A stretch of DNA of 64,000 bases from Pseudomonadota bacterium (GCA_021781575.1 JAJXWP010000022.1:1-64000), one strand, 5' to 3'; positions 53,813-62,534 are shown, counted from the stretch's first letter. Notes: generated by a model from the sequence alone, not told the origin. Numbers and translations are program-made.

Positions 53813-54526
53813 ATGAGCACGCCTCTCGCGGTTCTGATATTCGATGTCGACGGCACATTGGCCGAAACGGAGGAGGCCCACCGCCTGGCCTTCAATCGGG
53901 CGTTCGCCGATTTCGGGCTTCCCTGGTCGTGGGGCCGCCCGCTCTACAAGGATTTGCTTAAGGTGGCCGGCGGGAAGGAGCGAATTCGCGCCTTCGCGGT
54001 TCGCGCCGACCCTTCGCGCATCGACCGGGGCTTCGATGATCTGGTGGTCGCCCTGCACCAGCGAAAGACGGCGATTTACACGGAGAGCGTGGCCGACGGG
54101 TCGGTCCCCTTGCGCCCCGGCGTAGCCGAACTCATCGGCGAGGCGCGATCGGCAGGGCTGCGGGTATCGGTGGCAACGACCACCTCACGGGCCAATGTCG
54201 ACGCTCTTCTCGATGGAGCGACCGGAGGGGAAGGCCGAAACTGGTTCGAAGTGCTTGCCTGTGCCGAAGACGCGCCGGCGAAGAAACCAGATCCGCAGGT
54301 CTATCTGGCGGTCATCGAACGCTTGGGCGCGAAGCCGTCGGAGTGCCTGGCCATCGAGGATTCCGCCAATGGGGTGGGCGCTGCGTGCGCCGCGGGTATT
54401 CCGGTGGTGGCCGTGCGGAGTGCCTTTACCGATTCCGACGATGTCCGCGGCGCGCTGGCGGTGTTTCCCGACCTGCAAGGGATCGACCTGGCTCGCCTGC
54501 GCTCGTTGCATGGGCGGTCGCAGTAA
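53813..54526 (+). CDS. HAD-superfamily phosphatase, CbbY-like
   Basis: A 237-aa HAD hydrolase, subfamily with an alpha-helical cap. Motifs: LIFDVDGTLAETEEAH (nucleophile and acid Asp), VSVATTTSRAN (motif II), AKKPDPQVYLAV (motif III Lys) and CLAIEDSANGVGAA (motif IV). The segment AGGKERIRAF matches CbbY, the xylulose-1,5-bisphosphate phosphatase that protects Rubisco, but no cbb genes are nearby, so the name is tentative. Convergent with pcm. Confidence 0.9.
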   Translation: MSTPLAVLIFDVDGTLAETEEAHRLAFNRAFADFGLPWSWGRPLYKDLLKVAGGKERIRAFAVRADPSRIDRGFDDLVVALHQRKTAIYTESVADGSVPLRPGVAELIGEARSAGLRVSVATTTSRANVDALLDGATGGEGRNWFEVLACAEDAPAKKPDPQVYLAVIERLGAKPSECLAIEDSANGVGAACAAGIPVVAVRSAFTDSDDVRGALAVFPDLQGIDLARLRSLHGRSQ

Positions 54527-54548
54527 CGCCGGGGCAATGCGCCAGCCC

Positions 54549-55235
54549 TCAGGCTCCATTTGATTCCGGTCCGTCGCGTGGCTCAACCAGCGGCACGAAG
54601 GCGACGGCCAGGATGACACGGCCCTCCACGGCGCCGTCCTCTTTCTTGTCGAAGACCCATAGGTTCTGCGCGTAGGGATGGCGGCCGATGGGGAGCACCA
54701 GCCGTGCTCCGGGCTTTAGCTGCGGCGGGAGAGCCGAAGGCATTTTGTCGGCGGCGGCGGTGACGATGATGCCGTCGTAAGGCGCGTGCTCGGGCCAACC
54801 CAGGCGGCCATCGCCGCACCGTACTTCGACATTGGTGATGCCCAGCTGTTTCAGGCGGGCCGACGCCTGCTCGGCCAGTTGGGGGATGGTCTCGATGGAG
54901 TAGACCTGTTCCACCATCTGCGACAGGACCGCCGCCTGGTAGCCCGAACCGGTGCCCACTTCGAGAACGGTCTGGCCGGCTTGCGGTCGGAGGAGTTCCG
55001 TCATCAGGGCGACGATGCTCGGTTGCGAAATGGTCTGCCGCCAGCCGATCGGCAGCGCGGTATCGTCATAGGCGGCCGGCTGCAGGCCAGGGCCGACGAA
55101 CATGTGACGGGGCACCGCCGTCAGCGCAGCTTCCACCCCGGGCGACAAGCGGCAACCCGTACGCCCTTCCAGGCTCCGCAATTCCTCGGCGATCCGCTGC
55201 AGCAGATGGCGTCGGCGTGGCTCCTGGTCGTCCAT
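54549..55235 (-). CDS. pcm: Protein-L-isoaspartate O-methyltransferase
   Basis: Repairs isoaspartyl damage in proteins using SAM. The family motifs are YDDTALPIGWRQTISQP (substrate loop), TVLEVGTGSGYQAAVLS (SAM site), DGRLGWPEHAPYDGIIV and LVLPIG. 228 aa is normal. It follows a small cytochrome c gene by 6 nt, so both are probably in one transcript. Confidence 0.95.
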   Translation of the reverse strand: MDDQEPRRRHLLQRIAEELRSLEGRTGCRLSPGVEAALTAVPRHMFVGPGLQPAAYDDTALPIGWRQTISQPSIVALMTELLRPQAGQTVLEVGTGSGYQAAVLSQMVEQVYSIETIPQLAEQASARLKQLGITNVEVRCGDGRLGWPEHAPYDGIIVTAAADKMPSALPPQLKPGARLVLPIGRHPYAQNLWVFDKKEDGAVEGRVILAVAFVPLVEPRDGPESNGA

Positions 55236-55241
55236 GGCGCG

Positions 55242-55583
55242 TCACTTGCCGCCGGCTTCGTTCAGGGTGAGGATGAAAGCGGTCACGTCGCGGGCTTCTT
55301 CCGACGACAGGATCAGGCTTGGCATTGTCGGGTGAGGGGTGCCGGTCAGCCAGAAGATCAAGGCCGTCGGCGTCATCCGAGGATCCTTGGCGATTTCCTT
55401 CAGGCTGCGTTCGGCCCGGGCGGGTCCGCCGGTGCCGCCGGCCCCGTCGAGACTGTGGCAAACGGCGCAGACTTGTTCAGCCAGCACCCGCCCGGCCGTT
55501 GGATCTCCGGGGAAGTCTTCCGCCCGCGTAACACCGCAGGAGATCAGCGCGGCGGCGAAAGCGATGGTCGACATGGCCCGCAT
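55242..55583 (-). CDS. Small periplasmic mono-heme cytochrome c
   Basis: A 113-aa exported class I cytochrome c. A signal peptide (STIAFAAALISCGVTRA) precedes the heme site EQVCAVCHSLDG (CxxCH about 39); the axial methionine is likely in HPTMPSLIL. The partner is unknown. It lies upstream of pcm with a 6-nt gap and downstream of an OprI-like lipoprotein gene. Confidence 0.9.
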   Translation of the reverse strand: MRAMSTIAFAAALISCGVTRAEDFPGDPTAGRVLAEQVCAVCHSLDGAGGTGGPARAERSLKEIAKDPRMTPTALIFWLTGTPHPTMPSLILSSEEARDVTAFILTLNEAGGK

Positions 55584-55627
55584 GGCAAGCTTCCCCGCTT
55601 GGTCACATGGCCTCTATCCCGTTGCTT

Positions 55628-55900
55628 CTACTTGCGCAGGCTGCGTTGGAACATGCGGTCAGCCTTCTCGTTGGCCGCCTTGGCGCTGGCCGCAGCCTGC
55701 GCCGCTTCGTCGGCTGCCTGGGCGGCGCTGGCCTGAGCGCTCTTGGCGGTGTCCAGCGCCTGCTGCGCTGTCGCCAAAGCCTGGTCGGCCTTGTGGTTGG
55801 CCGCCGCGATGGATGCCTTGTCCTCGTCGCTGAGGCTGGCGCAGGCGCCCAGCAGCGCGACGGGAAGGAGCACGGTCAGGAGTCGGCTGTTGATCGTCAT
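55628..55900 (-). CDS. Lpp/OprI-like alanine-zipper lipoprotein
   Basis: A 90-aa lipoprotein. The signal peptide ends in the lipobox LLGAC (Cys about 19). The mature part is an Ala-rich coiled coil (KADQALATAQQALDTAKSAQ), and the protein ends in ANEKADRMFQRSLRK with a terminal lysine, as in Braun's Lpp and OprI, which are bound to peptidoglycan through that lysine. The ATG at 55900 has GGAG upstream. Function in tethering the outer membrane is inferred from this layout. Confidence 0.88.
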   Translation of the reverse strand: MTINSRLLTVLLPVALLGACASLSDEDKASIAAANHKADQALATAQQALDTAKSAQASAAQAADEAAQAAASAKAANEKADRMFQRSLRK

Positions 55901-56021
55901 GGTCGTCTCCGCAATTGGACCCGGAGCGGCGGCATTTGGATGGCGGCCGATCCGCGAGGTACGAACATGCGTCATGCTAAGCCAACAGCGGCAGGCAATT
56001 CTTAATCTGGATCAAGCCCGC

Positions 56022-56888
56022 TCAGTAGGCCGATGCCGTCTGGGCTGGCGAGCCGGCCAAATGACGGATCAACGGCACATAATCAAGCCACCGCGCTACA
56101 AAACCGGGATGGCCGAAGACCACTTTTCCATCAGGGTCGAGGACGTAGGTGGTGGGAAATTGATCGGCGATCGAGCGATCCTTGATGGAGGTTCCATCAG
56201 CCAGCCGAAATGTGCTGTCGCTGCGTTGCAGCGTGCCCGAGTCGTACAACGGCAGGGTAAAGCCCCGGCGGGCGGCCCATCGTCGGGAGACCTCGATTGA
56301 CTCTCGCGCCTGGATCAGGACGAAGGCGACATTGTGCAAAGGCGCCAACGATGAATACAGTTGCTGCAGCTCCGGCAATTCCTTTTGGCAGAACTGACAC
56401 CAACTTCCCCAGAAGTGAAGAAGCACCACCCTGCCTCTCAGGTCGGCCAGGGTGATCGGCTTGCCGTCCGGGGCGCTGAGGGCGAGGTCGGGGAAACTGT
56501 CCCCCAATTCGATACCGACCCGAATATTCTGTTCTTTTGCCGGGGACGCCTGCCAGGATGCGGCCCAACCCTCCGCATCGAACACCACGCGGTCGTCGAC
56601 CGCATAAAGGCGGCAGAACTGGGTGGTCTCCTTGCGGCAGGATTGCAGAGCCGCGGCGGCGGCCGCGGCAGCGGTCGGCCGGTCTATGGCCAGTCCCCAG
56701 GTGCCGCCGGGAGCGATGGCAAAGGCTCGGTGCCGGGGCGCTTCGAGAAAGGCCGAATACCGGGCTTGCCCCGCAGCATCCAACTGCGGCACCGCGGCGA
56801 CGTCGGTGACCTCTGCCGCGCCGGCCGTTACGGCGGCGAAGATGGCCGCCATGCCGAAAAGGGCGGCTTTCCAACCGTCGGTTTTCAA
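56022..56888 (-). CDS. TlpA-like thioredoxin with an N-terminal DUF4189-like domain
   Basis: A 288-aa exported protein. The TTG at 56888 is chosen: GAGG lies 7 nt upstream and a signal peptide (ALFGMAAIFAAVTAGAA) follows. Residues about 35-120 (RAFAIAPGGTWGLAIDRP, with two cysteines in LQSCRKETTQFCRLYAVDD) resemble DUF4189. The C-terminal thioredoxin fold has the active site FWGSWCQFCQKELPEL (CQFC, about 185) and a cis-Pro in FPTTYVLDPDG. Membership in the respiratory cluster suggests a role in cytochrome c thiol reduction; that is inference. Confidence 0.85.
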   Translation of the reverse strand: MKTDGWKAALFGMAAIFAAVTAGAAEVTDVAAVPQLDAAGQARYSAFLEAPRHRAFAIAPGGTWGLAIDRPTAAAAAAAALQSCRKETTQFCRLYAVDDRVVFDAEGWAASWQASPAKEQNIRVGIELGDSFPDLALSAPDGKPITLADLRGRVVLLHFWGSWCQFCQKELPELQQLYSSLAPLHNVAFVLIQARESIEVSRRWAARRGFTLPLYDSGTLQRSDSTFRLADGTSIKDRSIADQFPTTYVLDPDGKVVFGHPGFVARWLDYVPLIRHLAGSPAQTASAY

Positions 56889-57026
56889 GTGACACCTCGT
56901 TCCGTTTCGACGGATCCTTGCCTGCTCTGGGTCAGATTCCCCCGGTATGCGCCCCATCCCGGGGGCAGGATGGAAACGCATGCCGGAGTGAGAGCCGCCG
57001 CGGGTGGCGAGCGGATCAGGGCAAGA

Positions 57027-57350
57027 TCAGCAGCCGGCTGTTTTCTTGAACAACGCGCTGTGATTCTTGCCGTCTTCTTCGTTGTACTTCGTGCGGATCT
57101 CATCGCCTTCGACGATCCGATGATCCTTGAACTTGTCGAGGGTCAAATCATCGTCGATGAAGATGCTGACCTCCTTGCCGGTCTTGTTATCCTTGAGCAC
57201 GGCGACCGCCGACTTGCCGTCGGGGGCCATGGTGATCTTGTTGATGACGCCGACCATTTTCACTTCGTCGGCATAAGCGCTTCCGACGAAAGCCGGCGCC
57301 GACACGGCGATGACGGCCAGGAGGGCGGTGGCGAAGAGTGTCTTTTTCAT
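57027..57350 (-). CDS. Small periplasmic protein of unknown function
   Basis: A 107-aa protein with a clear signal peptide (KKTLFATALLAVIAVSAPAF, cleavage near SAYA-DEV) and AGGAG before the ATG. The mature part is beta-rich (VGVINKITMAPDGKSAVAVL, FIDDDLTLDKFKDHRIVEGD) and OB-like, reminiscent of DUF1344 proteins, ending in a lone cysteine (FKKTAGC). It is 24 nt after the porin gene and is probably co-expressed with it. Confidence 0.78.
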   Translation of the reverse strand: MKKTLFATALLAVIAVSAPAFVGSAYADEVKMVGVINKITMAPDGKSAVAVLKDNKTGKEVSIFIDDDLTLDKFKDHRIVEGDEIRTKYNEEDGKNHSALFKKTAGC

Positions 57351-57374
57351 AACGAGCTCCTGTCGGTAGACGGA

Positions 57375-59234
57375 TCAGAAATGGACCTCGAAGGTTCCGT
57401 AAACGTCATAGGCGTCCTTGAGCGGTGTCAGCGTCATCATCTGCCCGTTGACCGCGGACATGGGGATTGGAGCGCCGACCCAGTTGTTGCTGCCGGTGTA
57501 CTGGAAGTCGTAGTACTGGACGCCCAGTCGGAAGAACACCTTGCTGAAATAGGACGAGATCGGCTTGTAGTTGAGCTCCTGGATCCCATAGACTTCGTAG
57601 ACATTGCCGCGGGTGCCGACTTTGGACGTCCACATGTCGTCGGCCGCCGGGGCGAACGTGATCCAATCCTTCGAACCGTGATTGTATTCGAATCCGAGCT
57701 TGGTCAGCGTCGGCAGGTCGTAGCGGAAGCCGGTGTAGACGGCCCAGCCGGTTTTGCCCGTAGGCGCCTCGGGCTGGAAGAACTGACCGGTCATCAAGCC
57801 CTGGAAGCCGAACTGCGACGAGACGTTGTTGTTCGGATGGGTAAAGCTGGCGCCGACATCTGCGAACAGATTGAGATTGCCGATGCCGACATGCTTGATG
57901 GTGCTGAGGGCGCCAAGGTCGATCCAGTCGATATTGCCCAGATCCACCGACGGCGCGGTATTACCGAAATAGGTTCCATACATCTGCGGCGCGTCGAAGA
58001 TATTCATGCCGCGGTTCCATTGGCTCCAGACGCGCAGGCGGTCGGTATTGATCGGCGAGATCTGCAGGCCCAGCATATCGGTATTGGCGACCGTATTGGT
58101 CGGGTAGGGCTCGTTGCGGAAGCCGGCCTGGAAGCCGCGGCCGTAGCAGATCTTGGCGTAGGCGCCGGGCAGCGCGTCGATGTCCGGAGCGTAGCCGACG
58201 GTCATTCCGTCGAAGGCGTAGTCGACCAGGAGCGCCGGCGTGCCGCCGTCACCCGGCATCGGGTTGTCCTGGCGCAGATGGCTGGGCCAGCCATTGGTCG
58301 AGGGGCGGCGGCCCACCGAAAACCAGGCCGGTTGGTCCCCGATATTGCTCCAGGTGACATAGGCATAGTCGACGTCGAGATAACTGTTCGATGGCACATG
58401 GCCGAGGGTGCCGTCGAAGACCCCGGTCCGGTCGGCGAAGAACGGCGCCGCGCCGCCCGGCCCGCCATTGACGATGGCGTTGTCGTCCTGCGCCCCGAAC
58501 AGCTTGTAGGCCAGCAGGCGGACCTTCACGGTCACGTCTTCGGTGGCCTTGGCCTGCATGTTGAGGCCGAAGCGGTTGGTATAGAGGGTGTCGATGTTCG
58601 GCTTATAGGCCGGGGTGTATTGGCCGAAGGTGCCCAAGCCCTGCACCAGCGCGCGGTTGCTCGGGTTGGCGAGGAAGGCCTGCGCCGCGTCAAAGGTCCG
58701 CGCCCCGGTCATCGCCTGCGAGAAGCTGCTCAAGGCGCTCAGCGCCGCGGCCGTGCTCATTCCCATCGATCCGAAGTAGCGGGATGTTCCGGTCGGGTTC
58801 GAGAAGAAATCGCTCTGCAGCGCTTGCTGGGCATTGGCGAAGGTGGCGAAGACATCGGTGAAGGGCTGGGTGTCGCCTCCCAGCGAGTCGACCCGGAATC
58901 GATAGTCGCCGCCGAGGGTCAGCCAGTGGCTGAGAGATCTGCCTTCGTCCCGCGCGACGCGGCGGTTGAGGTCATCGACCTTGTCCGACGTCGATTTGGC
59001 GGTGTCGGTCGCGGCCTTGGCGGAATCCGTCGCGGTCTTGGTGTCGTTGGCAGTCTTCTCTTGGTTCGCCTTCACCTGGCCTTTGAGTTGTTCGAGCTGT
59101 TTGGACAACAGTTCGATCTGCTTCATCAGTTCGGCATTGGAGGGTGGCGGGTCGCTGGCCGCAAAGGCTGCCACCGGTAGGGTAAGCCCGGTCGACATCA
59201 GTGCGATTAGCACCCCTCTGGAAACGGTAGTCAT
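57375..59234 (-). CDS. DUF3373-family outer-membrane porin
   Basis: A 619-aa outer-membrane protein. A signal peptide (GVLIALMSTGLTLPVAAFA) is followed by a coiled coil at about 35-95 (LLSKQLEQLKGQVKANQEKT) and a long beta-barrel region with alternating hydrophobic strands, ending in an aromatic residue (VYGTFEVHF) as outer-membrane proteins do. DUF3373 proteins are often found near multiheme cytochromes. The ATG at 59234 has AAGGGG upstream. It lies 146 nt after the cytochrome b gene. Confidence 0.87.
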   Translation of the reverse strand: MTTVSRGVLIALMSTGLTLPVAAFAASDPPPSNAELMKQIELLSKQLEQLKGQVKANQEKTANDTKTATDSAKAATDTAKSTSDKVDDLNRRVARDEGRSLSHWLTLGGDYRFRVDSLGGDTQPFTDVFATFANAQQALQSDFFSNPTGTSRYFGSMGMSTAAALSALSSFSQAMTGARTFDAAQAFLANPSNRALVQGLGTFGQYTPAYKPNIDTLYTNRFGLNMQAKATEDVTVKVRLLAYKLFGAQDDNAIVNGGPGGAAPFFADRTGVFDGTLGHVPSNSYLDVDYAYVTWSNIGDQPAWFSVGRRPSTNGWPSHLRQDNPMPGDGGTPALLVDYAFDGMTVGYAPDIDALPGAYAKICYGRGFQAGFRNEPYPTNTVANTDMLGLQISPINTDRLRVWSQWNRGMNIFDAPQMYGTYFGNTAPSVDLGNIDWIDLGALSTIKHVGIGNLNLFADVGASFTHPNNNVSSQFGFQGLMTGQFFQPEAPTGKTGWAVYTGFRYDLPTLTKLGFEYNHGSKDWITFAPAADDMWTSKVGTRGNVYEVYGIQELNYKPISSYFSKVFFRLGVQYYDFQYTGSNNWVGAPIPMSAVNGQMMTLTPLKDAYDVYGTFEVHF

Positions 59235-59350
59235 AGTAGTCCCCTTTTCCCTTACGAATAATCTTATTGGACTGGCTTGCGCCGCCCGGGGCGGCCCCGG
59301 CCGCCTTGCGACAGCCGGAGTCGCCACCAAAGCTCCGTGCGGCGCTTGAT

Positions 59351-59375
59351 CATCGCGGCCAAGCCGGCCGCGATG
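59351..59375 (-). terminator. Hairpin between cytochrome b and porin genes
   Basis: CATCGCGGCC (59351-59360) pairs perfectly with GGCCGCGATG (59366-59375), 5-nt loop, just past the cytochrome b stop. No T-run, so an attenuator or mRNA-stability element is as likely as a terminator. Confidence 0.4.
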
Positions 59376-59380
59376 TCCTG

Positions 59381-60001
59381 TTACCGCGCGTGGGTTTCCT
59401 CGACTTCGTCCTCCCAGCCGGTGATCATCGCCTTGATGTGCGCCAGCGGCGTATGGCCGGTGGTGGCGAAGTAGACGTGGATGATGAGGAACATCAGCAT
59501 GAGGAAAGCCGCCGCCGTGTGGATGGTGGCGACAGCGCCGAGGCTCAAATGGATCCTGCCGACGATGCCTGCGGCGGCCGGATCCTTATAGAAAAGGTAG
59601 AGCAGTCCGCTGGCCCAGATTACCGGGTTGATGATCAGCTTGATCCACAGATAGGCCAGGCGCTGTAGCGGATTGTGCTTGCGCGACGGCGTAGCGTGGA
59701 AGGGATGGACCGCCGGGGTGAAGATGCCGAATGCATAGAAGCGCATCACGGCGATCAGCTTGTCGAAGGTTGGAATATATTGCTTCCACTCACCCGTGGT
59801 GAAGTGCCAGAAGATGGCGAACAGCCAAAGGATGATCAGCGCCCAGGCGGCGGTGGTATGCAGGTTCTGCGCCTTGGCCCAGCCGAGATAGTGATAGCTG
59901 CCGTGGATCTCGAAGCCGGTGATCAGCATGGTGATGATCAGCGCGGCCTGGGACCAGTGCCAGAAGCGCTCGAAGCGTTTGAACATATAAACGCGTGCCA
60001 T
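59381..60001 (-). CDS. Membrane cytochrome b (FdhC/PhsC-like, di-heme)
   Basis: A 206-aa inner-membrane cytochrome b of the formate dehydrogenase gamma / thiosulfate reductase type with four to five helices. Candidate heme-ligand histidines are in FERFWHWSQAALI, LHTTAAWALIIL, LFAIFWHFTTGEW, VATIHTAAAFLM and LIIHVYFATTGH. It would pass quinol electrons to the octaheme cytochrome, whose stop lies 12 nt upstream of its ATG. AAGGGGAACC precedes the start. Confidence 0.9.
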   Translation of the reverse strand: MARVYMFKRFERFWHWSQAALIITMLITGFEIHGSYHYLGWAKAQNLHTTAAWALIILWLFAIFWHFTTGEWKQYIPTFDKLIAVMRFYAFGIFTPAVHPFHATPSRKHNPLQRLAYLWIKLIINPVIWASGLLYLFYKDPAAAGIVGRIHLSLGAVATIHTAAAFLMLMFLIIHVYFATTGHTPLAHIKAMITGWEDEVEETHAR

Positions 60002-60013
60002 GATTGGTTCCCC

Positions 60014-61594
60014 TTATTTCCGGCGCGAGGAGGCGATGATCCGGCCCATGCCGTGGACCAGGGCGACCAGTAGTGTGAGGGCGGCCAGCGTCCAACCGGC
60101 GAACTCGAGCCAGCGCAAGTGGTCGCTGCCGCGGCCGGGAATGTAGATGCCCTTGATCTGTTCCAGCCGGCCGTTGGAGGCGTGGCAGTCGGCGCAGGCC
60201 AAGGCCTTTTCTTTCGGCGCCACCATGTGGGTGATCGGCCAGATGGTCTGGGTGGCGATGAAGCCGTATTTGCCGGAATAGGGGAGGTTGGCTCTCTTCA
60301 TGCCGTCGGTAATGGCCTTGTCCCAGTCAAGGTTGACCCAGTATGCGGTGGGATCCTCGGCATTGCCGGCCAGATGGGCGACGATCAGATAATTATTGAT
60401 CGAGTCGTACATCTGCTTGCCGCGGAAGATTTTGACCGGCCAGATCATTGACTTGCCGTCGGCAGAGCTGCCTTCATAAGTATTGATGGTGATCGGAGCC
60501 TTGCTCGGGTCGAACTTCTCGCCCACGGTCAGCCAGTTGACTGTGCCGTTGAACCACAGGTATTCCGGGACGACGTTTTCCTGCCAGGTGAAGGTGCCCA
60601 TGACGCTGCGGTAGACCGGGAAGCCGTCGTCGTTCAACGTGTCGAAGGCCTTGCCGTTCTTGTCGCGCTTGCCTGCGGTCGACCAGTCCCAGGTCAACCT
60701 GGTCGGCTGTCCGCCGCGGGCGAAAGCCGGGATATGGCAGGTCTGGCAGGCGATCTTGTCGGTATGGTCGTTCATCTTGGCCAGCTTGTGCGGCTTCTGG
60801 CCGTGGCAGGACTGGCAGGTGACGGGGTTGCGGCCGTGCTCGTGGTCCCCGCGGATCATCGCCGGCATCTTGTCCATCGCCGTCGGCGAATAGCGGCTGC
60901 CCGGCACCTGATGGCCCTCGGCCTTATGGCAGGTGACGCACTCGAATTGCAGCCCCTTGGCATCCATATGGACGTCCTCGGCCTTGGCCGGCGCGGCCAG
61001 CGTGCTGTCGAGGTCGCCGTGCTTGGTGCCGTCACCGCCGCCGCCGTTGAAGTGGCATTCGCCGCAATTTTCGCGGCTCGGCATGGCGACGGACATGGCT
61101 GCCTTCTTCAGATTGACCCATTTCAGCGGCTCGCCGTAATTATCGCCGTCCTTCTTGTAGAAGCGGGTGCTGGCGTGGCACACCAGGCAGTCGACGTTGG
61201 TTTCGTTCTCGGGTGCGGAGAAGTTGAAGCTGCTGTCCCGCCAGTTGTAGCCGACGTGGCATTCGGTGCAGTGGTATTGGTTCGTTTCCGGCGAAGTGCA
61301 GAAGTCGTTGATCACATGCCGCTTACCCTCAAGCTTATGGGTCTTCGGGTCGCGGTACTCCCACGTCCAGTGCTCGGTCTTCATGACCTGCTTGGCCGCG
61401 TTGGTGTGGCAGGTCAGGCAGGCCTTGGTGACCTCGGGCCCCGTCTTGAAGTCCTGCTGCAGGACCTGGAAAGTCGAGTGATCGGCGGTCGACGCCATTA
61501 TTTTGTCCGGACCGGTTTCCGCAGCCCAAGCGCCAGCACTGACCAAGACGGTGACGAGGACCAGCGCACCTCGCACCAGGTATTTCATTGGCAT
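60014..61594 (-). CDS. Octaheme c-type cytochrome, tetrathionate reductase (OTR) family
   Basis: A 526-aa exported cytochrome with eight CxxCH sites, counted directly: CLTCH, CTECH, CLVCH, CGECH, CVTCH, CQSCH, CQTCH and CADCH. A signal peptide (ALVLVTVLVSAGAWA) and a C-terminal membrane helix (WTLAALTLLVALVHGMGRII) flank the heme domain, so it is anchored at the periplasmic face. OTR-family enzymes reduce tetrathionate, nitrite or hydroxylamine in vitro; the physiological substrate is often unclear. The ATG at 61594 or one two codons later begins it. First gene of the cytochrome b-porin-TlpA cluster. Confidence 0.93.
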   Translation of the reverse strand: MPMKYLVRGALVLVTVLVSAGAWAAETGPDKIMASTADHSTFQVLQQDFKTGPEVTKACLTCHTNAAKQVMKTEHWTWEYRDPKTHKLEGKRHVINDFCTSPETNQYHCTECHVGYNWRDSSFNFSAPENETNVDCLVCHASTRFYKKDGDNYGEPLKWVNLKKAAMSVAMPSRENCGECHFNGGGGDGTKHGDLDSTLAAPAKAEDVHMDAKGLQFECVTCHKAEGHQVPGSRYSPTAMDKMPAMIRGDHEHGRNPVTCQSCHGQKPHKLAKMNDHTDKIACQTCHIPAFARGGQPTRLTWDWSTAGKRDKNGKAFDTLNDDGFPVYRSVMGTFTWQENVVPEYLWFNGTVNWLTVGEKFDPSKAPITINTYEGSSADGKSMIWPVKIFRGKQMYDSINNYLIVAHLAGNAEDPTAYWVNLDWDKAITDGMKRANLPYSGKYGFIATQTIWPITHMVAPKEKALACADCHASNGRLEQIKGIYIPGRGSDHLRWLEFAGWTLAALTLLVALVHGMGRIIASSRRK

Positions 61595-61747
61595 CTCGGA
61601 ATCCCCCAAACTCTGTGACAGAAGGTCAGGCGTGAAGGGCAAGTCCTTCGCGGTGGGAGCGCATCTGAGGAGAAACCCGGGTTGGGCGGGTTTACTGGGC
61701 CGCTTGGTTCATTTTCGAACAAGTCGCCCTCCTCGACCTGCTACCAT

Positions 61748-61785
61748 TGCAACGCATTCGCCTGATTGTTATGCAACGAATTCGC
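61748..61785. promoter_or_regulatory. Tandem 14-mer upstream of the octaheme cytochrome gene
   Basis: TGCAACG(C/A)ATTCGC occurs at 61748-61761 and 61772-61785, a 24-nt period. The second copy is also part of CAACG-AATTCG-CGTTG. A binding site for a regulator is possible; I recognise none. Confidence 0.4.
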
Positions 61786-61790
61786 GTTGG

Positions 61791-62090
61791 CTAATGTGTA
61801 GAGCCTGCGCCTAACCCCCTAAAAATTATATGGTGATTATTCGCATGGCTGCTATGCAGCGCGAGGGGAGCAAAAGCCCGCCGCGGCCATGATGAAACGG
61901 CCGAGAAATCAGCTAACGGCAAGAGAAATAACAAAGAATCTTGACCCTCGGCAGTGTTGATGGAAAACCGCCGAGATCTGCCGAGCAGGTCTTCCCGCAA
62001 AGTCGGCGCATTGAAAGTTAAGAATTGTGAATGACACCGACTCTCGCCCTTTGACATCCTTTTGGCCGACGAAATTGTTCGATTGATCAT
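61791..62090 (-). CDS. Doubtful small ORF with a strong ribosome site
   Basis: A 99-codon frame starting at ATG 62090 behind AAGGAGAGGAA, one of the best Shine-Dalgarno sites in the window. The product (INRTISSAKRMSKGESRCHS at the start) has no recognisable family, no signal peptide and an irregular composition. It lies upstream of the octaheme gene on the same strand. It may be a leader peptide, a decayed gene or chance; only the ribosome site argues for it. Confidence 0.3.
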   Translation of the reverse strand: MINRTISSAKRMSKGESRCHSQFLTFNAPTLREDLLGRSRRFSINTAEGQDSLLFLLPLADFSAVSSWPRRAFAPLALHSSHANNHHIIFRGLGAGSTH

Positions 62091-62534
62091 TTCCTCTCCT
62101 TCCCTTGTGGTTTTGATCGATCGGCATGCGCAAACACCATGTGCGCAGTGCCAATCATCAAACTGGTGCTGCCGCTGAATTGTTTGTGCAGCGTGCGTAA
62201 CAACAGTTGTCTTCATTGTATTTATTCATTGATGAATGATGTGAGGCTGGGGCGGAAGACGCTGCTACATATTATGTTATATATTGCTTGAATCCGACCC
62301 AAATGCATTGGCGTTTCCCCTATTATTATCCTGTGCCTACGACATCTTTCATCTTCTGAGGCTGGCCGTGGTGAAGAGCAGACATGCCTCAATAGATAAT
62401 CGTCTTAAGGCTTTGGGTAGATTTCCGTCATTCACAATTGTGAATGACGGTTGCGTAATCGCGTGCTCGGAGCTCTGACCCAAACTGATGATTCGGTTGG
62501 CGTTAGTGGACGAGGGTTAATGCCAGTTCCACGC
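62091..62534. other. Gene-poor region with a perfect palindrome
   Basis: No gene seen. AT-rich around 62216-62330. It holds the 26-bp palindrome described separately. Confidence 0.6.
62425..62450. promoter_or_regulatory. Perfect 26-bp palindrome
   Basis: The half CCGTCATTCACAA is followed by its exact complement with no spacer. A 13-nt piece of it, AATTGTGAATGAC, recurs at 62023-62035. The TTCACAATTGTGAA core resembles CRP/FNR-type dyads only loosely. Confidence 0.55.

Noticed and set aside
61595-61790. FNR box (TTGAT-N4-ATCAA) upstream of the octaheme cytochrome
   Set aside because: No match with both half-sites was found; only the tandem 14-mers stand out.
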